Origin: Paracamarosporium sp. OC-R06-R3
Lineage: Eukaryota > Ascomycota > Dothideomycetes > Pleosporales > Didymosphaeriaceae
Assembly (NCBI GenBank): GCA_019828545.1
Contig: JACVRA010000428.1
Location: forward strand, 1-24,398
DNA length: 24,398 bases
Direction: 5' to 3'
Below are positions 1 through 8,741 of the stretch, piece after piece (the first letter of the stretch is position 1; each line of letters opens with the position of its first letter). The notes under the pieces are model-generated. The model did no database searches, had not been told where the DNA came from, and saw nothing but the letters and a program-made list of their open reading frames with translations. The position numbers were made by a program, and so were the translations under genes.

Positions 1-564
1 AATGTCACCCCTTTTCCTCCGTACGATAGAAATAGAATAGACAAGACCTGAATAGAATACAGACCCTTTTCTCACCCGTACAATCGTACAAGCTCTATCC
101 TGTCATATCATGATATGTAGGACTAATAGAGTCCATTCAACAGGAGCACTGTAATCTGACGGAATCATAACGCAATTAAATGTCGCCAATGGCGTACTCG
201 TGTTTTTAGGGGTTTCTTTTCCAACGCTAAGAGTGTCCTGATTCCTGCATTTTTCTTGATACCCCACTTCGGATGGCGGAACCGTCGATGAGCTTGATTG
301 TACGCTAAACACTAGGGCTCACGCTACGTCAGCTCAAGCTTTGACAAGCTTTCGGAAGATTGAAACAAGCTTTCGACAACCAATCGACGAACTATCACAA
401 GCCACAGACGCCCGACTGATCCGGTATGCTGTTGGTCGACGTCACCGCCACAAGCCCTGTTTAGAAAGCGTACCAGAAGACCCGTGGCGAATGCCATGGT
501 ACTGCCTTCGGTTTCGTCATCCAGCTCGGTTTCCATTTTTTGAGAGCGGGACGCGCAAGACAAG
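1..564. other. Left-edge intergenic / upstream region
   Basis: I see no convincing gene here. Short open frames on both strands lack splice support or recognisable motifs. The last part is presumably the promoter and 5' leader of the phospholipase D-like gene that starts at 565. A small A-rich motif (aatagaata) occurs twice near the left end (about 33-60). Confidence 0.5.
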
Positions 565-2601
565 ATGAATGCTCTGTCTGATCTAGACCTGTCCTCCCTC
601 CTATACACGCAGATAATATTCGGTCTAATAGCGATTGTTGTATACCTGTCCACTCGATCACCGTCAATTCCAATGCCTACGCACATCTCAGAAAAGATAC
701 TCCAGCTTTGCAGAGAACCTAAAAGCGTAAGTAGTGAATACGCACGGGATCCGACCAAGACACCAGGTCATTATGCGGATCATTTATACGGCAAAGAGCT
801 GCCTGCAGTCACTGAGCATCAACCACCTCATTTGAGGAAACCACCTACGAAGGAAGATATAGACCGCGCGCGGGAGTGCGGCAACTGGGGCAATTCTAGA
901 CCTAGTGAGCTGTTTCTGCGATGCTTTCATGATGCGCTGTGCTCGCTCGAACACGATCCATTAGCAGGCATGATTAGCCCGAGCTTGATGGGGAGCAATG
1001 GTGTTGTTCCACTCACGATCATTGCTCCCTTGCCGGACATCTGTCGACATATGTCAAATCTTATCGCGCGAGCTGAACATGAAGTTTTCCTGGCAACCAA
1101 CTTCTGGATCGCATCGGACGCGTCGAGACTCATCACCAACTCACTCCTCGAGCTGTCAAGAAGAGCTGGAGAAAGAGGACACAAGGTTGTGGTCAAGATT
1201 ATGTATGATCGTGGGAATATCAAGCAAATCTCCGACAATCACCAGATGGTTCCAATAGAGGAATACACTGGTAAGGCAGTCAGGCTGCCTCATCCCTCCG
1301 AAGTTCCGAACCTTGAGATGCAGGTCCAAAACTATCATCGCCCTGTCCTAGGGACCTTTCATTCTAAGTTCATGATTGTGGATAGACGGATTGCGATCAT
1401 TCAAAGCAACAATATTCAGGATAACGACAACTTGGAGATGATGACGCATCTGGAGGGTCCCATCGTTGACTCATTCTACGACACAGCTTTACTGGCTTGG
1501 TATACGACTATGACACCACCACTTCCTCTGTTGCGCTCAACTGCCGTGGCTACAACAAACAATACGTTTGACGACCCTACCTTCCAGTGCATGTTCGACA
1601 GCACCGTGAACGATACAGGCCCACGCAGGGGATCTTTATCACTACACTCAGTAGGAGATCCTCATTACGACCCGAATATAGCATCTGAAATCCAGAGGAT
1701 GCAGTATGCGCTACAGCCCTTGCCCGGAGAAACGCGAGTAGAGGCCATTACACGCCACCTCAATCTTGCCACAAAGCTTTCGCAAAACGGTGTAGTACCT
1801 GAGAGCGAACTCAACGAAGCAATGACGCCTATGATCCCACATAAACCTCATGCACCGTTTCCTATTGCGCTTGTCAACCGAAGGCCTTGGGGCGCACTCA
1901 ACCATCAAGGTGTCAACGTCCCTCAGAACGAAGCTTGGCTCTCCGCGATTCGCAATGCAACGTCATCAGTATTCATACAAAGCCCCAATCTCAACGCTGC
2001 CCCCCTTATACCCACACTAAAAGCAGCTTTGGAGCGAGGGATTGAAGTAACGTACTACGTGTGCCTGGGTTACAATGATGCGGGCGAACTCTTACCTTTC
2101 CAAGGCGGAGTCAACGAAATGGTTGCTGATCGGCTTTACGATAGTCTTGATAAAGCATCGAAGCAACGCTTGAACGTTCACTATTATGTTGCCAAGGATC
2201 AGATGGCACCGATACACAACAGTTTCAAGAAAAGGAGTTGTCATATTAAGCTTCTAATAGCAGACGGCCATCTCGGCATCCAAGGGAATGGGAATCAGGA
2301 TACACAGTCCTGGTATCACTCCATGGAAGTGAACATTATGATAGACTCCGCACAGATATGTGGTGAGTGGAGAGAGGCGATAGAACGCAATCAAAGTAGG
2401 TTTCTCGATTATATCAAATATATCGCGACTGACAGTGTAGATACATATCGATATGGCCGAGCTTCGAGGGACGATGGAATATGGCGTGATGAACGGGGAA
2501 ATGAAGCGGAAGGTGCTATTGGGAAAGATCCAGGAAAATTTGCGTGGGCAAAGGGTGTCGTTGGTGCTGTACAGAGGGTTCGCGGTGCTGGTGGGTTTTG
2601 A
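565..2601 (+). CDS. Membrane-anchored phospholipase D-like (HKD) protein
   Basis: Single-exon gene of 678 residues. Two HKD motifs (HxKxxxxD) are visible: HSKFMIVD at about residues 266-273, followed by a Ser/Asn/Asp-rich segment, and HIKLLIAD at about 560-567, followed by GNGNQD. Paired HKD motifs define the phospholipase D superfamily, in which the two histidines form one active site for phosphodiester transfer or hydrolysis. A hydrophobic stretch at about residues 12-29 suggests an N-terminal membrane anchor. There is no sign of the PX or PH domains of the classical Spo14-type enzyme, and the layout (N-terminal anchor plus two HKD repeats) is closer to cardiolipin synthase or PLD/nuclease-like proteins. 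The substrate cannot be read from the sequence. The first ATG of the open frame is used; the upstream frame is closed. The C-terminus after the second motif (about 600-678) is polar and unassigned. Confidence 0.9.
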   Translation: MNALSDLDLSSLLYTQIIFGLIAIVVYLSTRSPSIPMPTHISEKILQLCREPKSVSSEYARDPTKTPGHYADHLYGKELPAVTEHQPPHLRKPPTKEDIDRARECGNWGNSRPSELFLRCFHDALCSLEHDPLAGMISPSLMGSNGVVPLTIIAPLPDICRHMSNLIARAEHEVFLATNFWIASDASRLITNSLLELSRRAGERGHKVVVKIMYDRGNIKQISDNHQMVPIEEYTGKAVRLPHPSEVPNLEMQVQNYHRPVLGTFHSKFMIVDRRIAIIQSNNIQDNDNLEMMTHLEGPIVDSFYDTALLAWYTTMTPPLPLLRSTAVATTNNTFDDPTFQCMFDSTVNDTGPRRGSLSLHSVGDPHYDPNIASEIQRMQYALQPLPGETRVEAITRHLNLATKLSQNGVVPESELNEAMTPMIPHKPHAPFPIALVNRRPWGALNHQGVNVPQNEAWLSAIRNATSSVFIQSPNLNAAPLIPTLKAALERGIEVTYYVCLGYNDAGELLPFQGGVNEMVADRLYDSLDKASKQRLNVHYYVAKDQMAPIHNSFKKRSCHIKLLIADGHLGIQGNGNQDTQSWYHSMEVNIMIDSAQICGEWREAIERNQSRFLDYIKYIATDSVDTYRYGRASRDDGIWRDERGNEAEGAIGKDPGKFAWAKGVVGAVQRVRGAGGF

Positions 2602-2892
2602 GGGTATTATTTCCATGATATGATTGTGTTGTCGTCGTATTTTGATGATTTGATTGCGTTATCCGATAGTTACAGCGATGTCTTCCCTTGGGTTCATTTA
2701 CGCTCTTTCCGTTTGTAAATCAAACAGTGGTCGCGCGGAGCAACCAAGTAACAACTCCCACAACAACATGTCCTTGTCGCCCGTACTTCTCGCTCCCTGA
2801 CACGCGACATCGCAGCTTCAGTCGCGTTTTCAAATTGAACTTTCCTTTTTTGCTTTATCGTCTCTCCTCATTGCGCTCGCTACACAGGCAGC
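2602..2892. other. Intergenic spacer with pyrimidine-rich leader
   Basis: The spacer separates two same-strand genes. The second half (about 2790-2880) is rich in C and T, as is common just upstream of transcription or translation starts in filamentous fungi. No gene is supported. Confidence 0.4.
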
Positions 2893-4401
2893 ATGCCCGA
2901 GCTATATTCCGATCACTTCTTAGCGACTACGGATTCTGGCAAATCCAAGCCAACCGCTGCGCAGCCTGCAAAGTTTAGTCCCGCATTAAACGAACAGTTT
3001 CACATCGCTTTCGGTCCACAAGCCAGCAAGCTTTCCATGCTTCGACACGCGTTTGACAGACTTGAGCTTCGACGGCACGCGCAGGGCGACAAAGCGGATA
3101 CGCCTGAAGACTGGACACAGTTGGATAAGTTTCTCTTGCAAAAGCATAAAAAGAACCTCCCAATTGGTACGGATTAATGCTTATAGGGGTGGGTAAGTCA
3201 AAGGTGCCTCGCTGATCTTCATACAACTTGTAGCCATGTTGTTCGGGACCCTGCACGGAAACAATGTGTATATCTTCCTACATGAAGATACGGGAACATT
3301 TCCTTACAAACTAACCTTTCACTCTTTTGACCCGAAAACCGAGTCTCACGTTTCAGAGTACATGGGTCTTTATTTGTGGGAGAACAGCAAAGGGCAGCGT
3401 GCTCAGGCATTCAAGGACGTCGAAACTGTTACCCAGATGAATGCGCTAGCGATATATTTCTTTTCTTGCTTGGAGGCCCTGCGTCATTACCATCCGCTGA
3501 TGGACGAGCTCGCTCCAGCTTTGCTGGTCGTCTGCACCTCTATCTCACGCGCAGTAAGATCCCAACCAGCAGCAACAGGATTCAACGGGCAGCCTGTTCA
3601 AGCAACTCTTCAAGAACCAGCCAAGGAATCGAATCTGCGATCTACTCAAGTGCCTGCTGACAAACCTTGCAGATACCTGTCCAGAAGCCTGTCCTACAGT
3701 CTCGGCGCCGCACCCAGAGCTCTAAATCTCCCCAAAAGCTTGCCACAGTTAGTCCAGCGTCTACCAAAAAGTTCTCAGAGAACAGGTACAATGGCCAATC
3801 AACGACATCTGCTGTTAACGCTCACCGCCTTCTTAGATCTCCCGCCAAGTTACGCGACATGAAGAAAGCCAACAGCCCATTCGCCAAACATAAGTCAACC
3901 GTTGGTTCCAAAGGTCCTTCTGAAACCGTTAAAATACCTCGCACCAAGGCGGAGCTATGTAACGAAGGCGCCCATCGTGACAATGACGCAGCGCCTTTAT
4001 CTCTTCAAATGCCGGGTCCAATGGTACGTCAATAACCCCATTGTCATGCACTTACTAATCAAATGCGATAGGAGATTGACTACATGTACGCAAGCTCTAA
4101 ACTTCGAACATGCAAAGACTCATGGAGCGAGGAAATTAATGCTGATGTCTTGCAAAGGACCGCAAAGGATCGAATCAAGGATATGGAATCTCGAATCCAA
4201 AACATAGATGCTCAAGACCAGATTGTGCGGTCTCAAATAAGAGAGAAGAACCTGTTGATCCACAAAATTGAGGAAGAGGTCGCTATTCTCGAAGCTACTC
4301 GTGCTGATTTGCGCGGCCGGAAGCATGCCCTGCACGACGAATATGCATCAGTACAAGAGCAGTACGAGTCTATGATGCGGGACTTGAACGTTGCGGATTA
4401 G
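2893..4401 (+). CDS. Four-exon gene, unknown coiled-coil protein
   Basis: Exons 2893-3166, 3234-3553, 3673-4023 and 4072-4401 give a 424-residue protein. Introns: 3167-3233 (GTACGG..TTGTAG, phase 1), 3554-3672 (GTAAGA..CTGAC..TTGCAG, phase 0) and 4024-4071 (GTACGT..ACTAAT..GATAG, phase 0). Each join moves exactly into the next open frame, which is strong internal support. The N-terminal half (to about residue 198) looks globular, with a mixed segment starting MLFGTLHGNNVYIF near residue 93. A basic, Ser/Pro/Lys-rich linker follows (about 199-315). The last about 90 residues form a clear coiled coil rich in E, R, K, L and I (RIKDMESRIQNI.. onwards). I do not recognise the family. The head-linker-coil layout fits a scaffold or chromosome-associated protein, but that is inference. 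The next gene downstream has a similar layout. Confidence 0.75.
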
Positions 4402-5225
4402 GAAGAAGCTGAATTTGGTAAAGCCTACGTCTGCCTGAGCGGATGATTGTCTGTAAGTGGCAGCAGAGCGATTGTTTAGAGCAGCGCTATTTGTTCCGAG
4501 TTGCGGTATCTCACACAGGCGAGACAAATCTTATCATCTATCAGATACACCGCTGACTGGTTTAGTACTGTCGGCTTTTGTCTTTCGAAGCTAAGAGGTG
4601 CGTCATGCCGTCCTCATCTGACGAGGGTACATAACTCTGGAATTGTTGCTATAACAAACCGAGGTTTGTATACTTGTCTAAATATCGCTGTAGTGAGATG
4701 CCGCAAACTACTATAAGTGTCGTTAGTGCGACACGTTCGTATTACCAGATTTTCAAAGAAGACGCTGTCGTTAATGATGCTGGGGGAGATACCCATGTTG
4801 CCTAGATACCTGTCTACTGCTCAAATTAAGCCAATACAAAGCAAATGTCAGTCTCGCAATAAGTGATCGACGTCTTCTTTTGCATATGGAAGTTCACTGT
4901 ATAGCACAGAGTGGATCAGAAACAAACGGTAAATGATGCATTCTCTCCATCATGGATCGTTTACTTCGTTGCTCTTCTCTCGAACATTTATGCTACAGCT
5001 TCACCGTTCCTATGGCGTGATGCACCGGTGAAAGAACCTGATCGAAAGGTATGGTAATATTCGATAGGGGCAATCTACTCCGTTTGCTCCCCGTGCGGGT
5101 TGCCGAGCCTAGCCGCTGTTCAGCTCTCTCACTTGCAGGATAAGCACACTCTTGACAACTAACAACAAATCCAGCTTTTGAAAGTTTGCAACAATAACCG
5201 AAACAACTACAACAACGTGCTCATC
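4402..5225. other. Intergenic region, no gene seen
   Basis: About 820 bases between the two coiled-coil genes. Open frames are short and show no domain or splice support. The final 100 bases, rich in CAA/ACA, look like a 5' leader for the gene starting at 5226. Confidence 0.5.
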
Positions 5226-6403
5226 ATGACTGTGGTAAGTAGATTGTCCCTATGTATTGCCAAAGGGTTAGCTAAAAATATTAGACTCCAGGAAGCTTGA
5301 CCAACGCAGCCGCGGCGTCAGTTGGAACGGCCAGTTCGCCATCTAAGCATCGCAATCAAGCGCACAGCAACGTTGCAACCAGTTTCTTTGCCTTGCGACA
5401 CCTGAAGGACCAGGTGGGCGCTGACGCTAACCTGCTTGAGGTTCTTCCTTTCTTCAAGGCCTCCATTCGCAGACAGAAGGATCAGAAGCTGCTCTCCGGG
5501 AAGAAGCTCGCTCTCAGAAAAGATCCATGTTGGGACGATCGAAGACGAAAGCGGGACTACGTCCGCGCTATGGGCTTACCTCATAGACAACAGCGCCACC
5601 AATGGCACTACCGAGCTTGTATATTACAGCTTTGGTCGTCCCAGTAGACCAGGTACGAAACAAACTGCGGATGACGCTCACGAAGCGAACCTGCGCGAAG
5701 AATTCAAGCATTGCGAAACACCATCGGTACTCACCGCTACTGCGAAATACTATCTTTACAAGAAAGGAATAAATGCCACTTTTCCGATCCAAGTTAGCAA
5801 GAGTTTGGCGAGAGAGGTCATCCGATCATGCAAGGCATTTCAAGACAAGAAAGATAACGAACTTTTAGAGAATGGTTTAGGGAGAGGCAATACGACGGAT
5901 GTCGCCGACACTGTTGTGGAAGACCCGCGTGTTAAAACGGAGACTGACCCAAGACATGCCATGATTACGCCAGCTCCTTCTATGCATAGATCCACCGGCA
6001 GCCTAACACCACGGGCAACGAGTGCCTTCGGGATGAGTGACAATTCCAGATTCCGAGGAGCTCAAAGCGTAAGTTATCAAGTATCTTTATTATGTCCACG
6101 ACTGACTGTTATTAGGGTAGCAACACACCACCTGTCGCGAATGGCTTCATAAGTGAGTTACAAACGGCACAGATGCGAGAGCGCCATATTGTCAAAGCTC
6201 TCCATTCCGCACAACAGCGACTGGAGAATTCTAAACAGCTTCTTCTTGCTATGCACACTAGGCGAGATGAGTTGCGTGCTGAGTTGGCACAATTGGAGGC
6301 AGTGATCAACAATGGGGAGGCCGAAGTAGTTTGGTCGGCAGCTGGAGCGAGGTTATCAGCAAGAGTAGCAAGGAAGGGAAGAGTGATCCTTTCGACGTCG
6401 TAA
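5226..6403 (+). CDS. Three-exon gene, unknown coiled-coil protein, apparent frameshift
   Basis: Exon 1 (5226-5234) encodes only Met-Thr-Val and ends at a perfect GTAAGT donor. Intron 1 is 5235-5284. Exon 2 runs 5285-6068, intron 2 is 6069-6115 (GTAAGT..CTGAC..TTAG), and exon 3 is 6116-6403. Both introns are phase 0. Inside exon 2 the coding frame shifts by one base near the four-A run at 5518-5521 (about residue 81). Upstream the frame reads ..LLSGKKLALR, downstream KIHVGTIEDESG.., and one A fewer would join them into about 359 residues. I found no GT..AG pair with good signals that would explain the shift. The N-terminal part looks globular and a Thr/Pro/Ser-rich linker follows. The C-terminal about 95 residues are a coiled coil (RERHIVKALHSAQQRLENSK..). 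The family is not recognised. A sequencing or assembly error, or a real inactivating indel, are both possible. Confidence 0.65.
5518..5521 (+). other. Putative frameshift site (A4 run) in coiled-coil gene
   Basis: Protein-like reading continues in one frame up to this run and in the +1 frame after it. A one-base length change in the run is the simplest explanation. Confidence 0.5.
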
Positions 6404-7142
6404 CGGTGTGGGAGCATAATTCCCCATGTGTTAGATGCAATTACCTTGCTCGATGGTTACGGTAGGGTTTTGGGGTGAAATGATTGCCCATAGTAACAAG
6501 TAAAAAGACTGCATGCATACTCATGGAACTCCTTGCGACTATGTGACTATGTGACTATGTGACTAAGATGTGTGAGAAGGCTGGAGGTTGTGTCATGTAT
6601 TCTTTTTTCAACAAAGCAACATTCTATTGTCGGACCCGTGTGAAACTTGACGAAAGCACGTCCTCTGGACAGACAAACTAATTCACCGTGATGAGATGCG
6701 CTTTCTACTTACTATACATCGAGCCCTTCAGCAAAGGTATAACGGAAGTCTAGTTGTTGTGGAGGGATGACGTCATATGTATCTTGCATGTTGTTTCTCT
6801 TTTGGCACAGTCACTACCTCCCCGGAACCCAAACTCGACGATAAAATTCAGATGCTCGATACGAAGCGCGCTCGTCAACAATCACTCGGAAGGTAGCGAG
6901 TATGGAGTCCTCGTTTCGGACCCCAAACCGCCGGCCATCTCGGATCCGCTAACCGTGAACTAGCAATCCACAGCCTCATCCTACACATGACACAGCCATC
7001 AGATCGCCGGATCAGCAAGTTGTGGCCCCAACTATGTTTGAAGGCAAACCGCAACTAAATGCATCCGTAAAACCTGCGTACCACCCACATCTCCCATGAC
7101 CCAACGACGCATACATTAAGAGCCTCATCCAACGGTTTAGAT
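6404..7142. other. Intergenic region between coiled-coil and membrane-protein genes
   Basis: No gene is supported. It holds the 3' end of the upstream gene, a short 8-bp tandem repeat (6537-6564) and the promoter/leader of the membrane protein gene. One plus-strand open frame (6754-6963) has no supporting motif. Confidence 0.45.
6537..6564. repeat. 8-bp tandem repeat, 3.5 copies
   Basis: The unit gactatgt is repeated perfectly three times and followed by gact. It lies about 135 bases after the stop of the coiled-coil gene and is probably a simple microsatellite. Confidence 0.9.
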
Positions 7143-8264
7143 ATGTCCTCTAGCGGAGACCTCGACAGCGACGTAAATCTACGCACACCTGTTGAGTTAA
7201 TCATAAAAACATTAACAACACATGCATTTGCACTGGCAAGCTACGCATATCTCTCCGCGCTCCTCCGGCGACCCACGAAATCGCATATCCACGCTCTTCG
7301 CTGCCTCTTCTTCCTCTTTGTCCCGACCTTACTCCTAGTAGAACTTGCTGTTACCGTTTCTCGCTCTTTACTCCAGTTCCTACGAAATTACGAAGATGAC
7401 GAAGAAGATTTACATTTCAAATTTTACCTTTCTGCAGCGCTCGGCATGCATGCGCGACTACGCAAGACCGATGAAGAAGGCAGCAAAGATACAAAAGACA
7501 GGGCTATTCAGCTGTTAAATGTGGGAAGTCATTCTGCAGAGAAAGAAGTAGTACCTATAAGCTGGACATGGGCGGCGAAAATACTCGCCGCTTTGTTCGG
7601 CCTCACGCAAGCCATTGGCACGATCATCATGTGGACCCGTCGCAACACCACGTGGCAAGCTTCCTCATTTGCTTTCGATCACCGTAACGGAGCCATGGGA
7701 ATTGCATCAGCGGTAAGCGGCTCTATATGTATTCTTGCGCTTGTACTGCGTCTAGAATGGAAAGTCAGCAAAGTTTTCGAGGTACCCTCCAAGGACACGA
7801 CATATTTCGGATCAGTTAGCACGCGGAACCAGTTCATCGTGGAAGCTCTGATGGCGATGTTGGTACACCTCGCTATTGCTACGGCAAGGAACGATGACAA
7901 CATCTGGCTTTATAGCTCTGTAGGCTCGATTGCATTTCTGTTTGTGGGTCGCCATAGCGTGACTCCCGGGTGGCAGTCCTTGATTCTCGTCGTCTTTCTC
8001 TACATTTTTCGACACGATATTGCGCGAAAGTTTGGCATCGAGCAGAGCAGATACCTTCGGTTCTTTGGTGGAAAGAGGATGGCTAGAGTGAGGGCGCTTT
8101 TAGGCCTGCTGTTAGTGCTTTGGATCGCGACGGACGTGGTATGGCTGTTTGTGGCGGATATCTTGCAAGTTGTAAAGGAAAAGGGGAGGGTTGCCAGTGG
8201 ACATCATGGTTATGTCGGATACTGGTGGCAAGATCCACTGAGTGATAGTTTGATTGTTATTTAA
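7143..8264 (+). CDS. Multi-spanning membrane protein, unknown function
   Basis: Single-exon gene of 373 residues. Hydrophobic segments at about residues 18-41, 51-72, 144-164, 187-204, 231-248, 255-269, 279-289 and 317-340 suggest seven or eight membrane spans. An acidic cluster (about 84-89) lies after the second span, and a charged loop (about 90-135) separates the first pair from the rest. The paired N-terminal spans plus loop are somewhat like N-terminal membrane regions of fungal transporters, but no nucleotide-binding domain, transporter signature or catalytic motif is present. I do not recognise the family. An internal gtaagc at about 7713 could act as a splice donor, but the open frame continues cleanly, so I kept it as coding. 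The gene is convergent with the GH31 gene downstream. Confidence 0.8.
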   Translation: MSSSGDLDSDVNLRTPVELIIKTLTTHAFALASYAYLSALLRRPTKSHIHALRCLFFLFVPTLLLVELAVTVSRSLLQFLRNYEDDEEDLHFKFYLSAALGMHARLRKTDEEGSKDTKDRAIQLLNVGSHSAEKEVVPISWTWAAKILAALFGLTQAIGTIIMWTRRNTTWQASSFAFDHRNGAMGIASAVSGSICILALVLRLEWKVSKVFEVPSKDTTYFGSVSTRNQFIVEALMAMLVHLAIATARNDDNIWLYSSVGSIAFLFVGRHSVTPGWQSLILVVFLYIFRHDIARKFGIEQSRYLRFFGGKRMARVRALLGLLLVLWIATDVVWLFVADILQVVKEKGRVASGHHGYVGYWWQDPLSDSLIVI

Positions 8265-8741
8265 GGAGAAAGTTTGATCGCATCAGGCTGTATAGAGCTA
8301 TTGCAATAGTATTGCTGGAACCATGTCGCGTGAGGGAATTTACTTTGTAGCTCATGGCATGAAGAACAATGCTCCCACGAACAAATAACCAGAATTCATA
8401 CCTCATATCGACGCGCTCCATACCTCCACATCCATAGTACCTAGCAATGGTACTTCGACTACCCTGCGAACATCCGACGCAAGCGCCCTGATTGGTCCAA
8501 ACCCCCTGCATCGACCTCCACGCCCACGCTGAAGATTGCAGTGCAACATGAAACCTATATTTTTTTCACATTGTGCCGAATCAAGTGCATATGGAGAAAG
8601 ATTAATATTATGTCACATGACCCCGGGTCTTGGCACTTCCATAGGTAACGTAGGTTAGCTCTGGAACTCATACTCATACGTCATATCATAGAGATGCTAT
8701 ACCACTACTTTGATTAGTCCTCCCATCATACTCGTAAAAAT
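8265..8741. other. Convergent intergenic region (3' ends)
   Basis: The region lies between the ends of a plus-strand and a minus-strand gene, so it should hold both 3' untranslated regions and polyadenylation sites. No gene is supported. Confidence 0.5.

Noticed and set aside
324..758. 144-codon minus-strand frame
   Set aside because: It overlaps the start of the phospholipase D-like gene on the opposite strand, and its product has no domain-like pattern.
5414..5472. GT..AG pair (GTGGGC..TTCGCAG) as an intron that would fix the frameshift
   Set aside because: Joining these sites leads into a frame with a stop soon after, not into the downstream coding frame.
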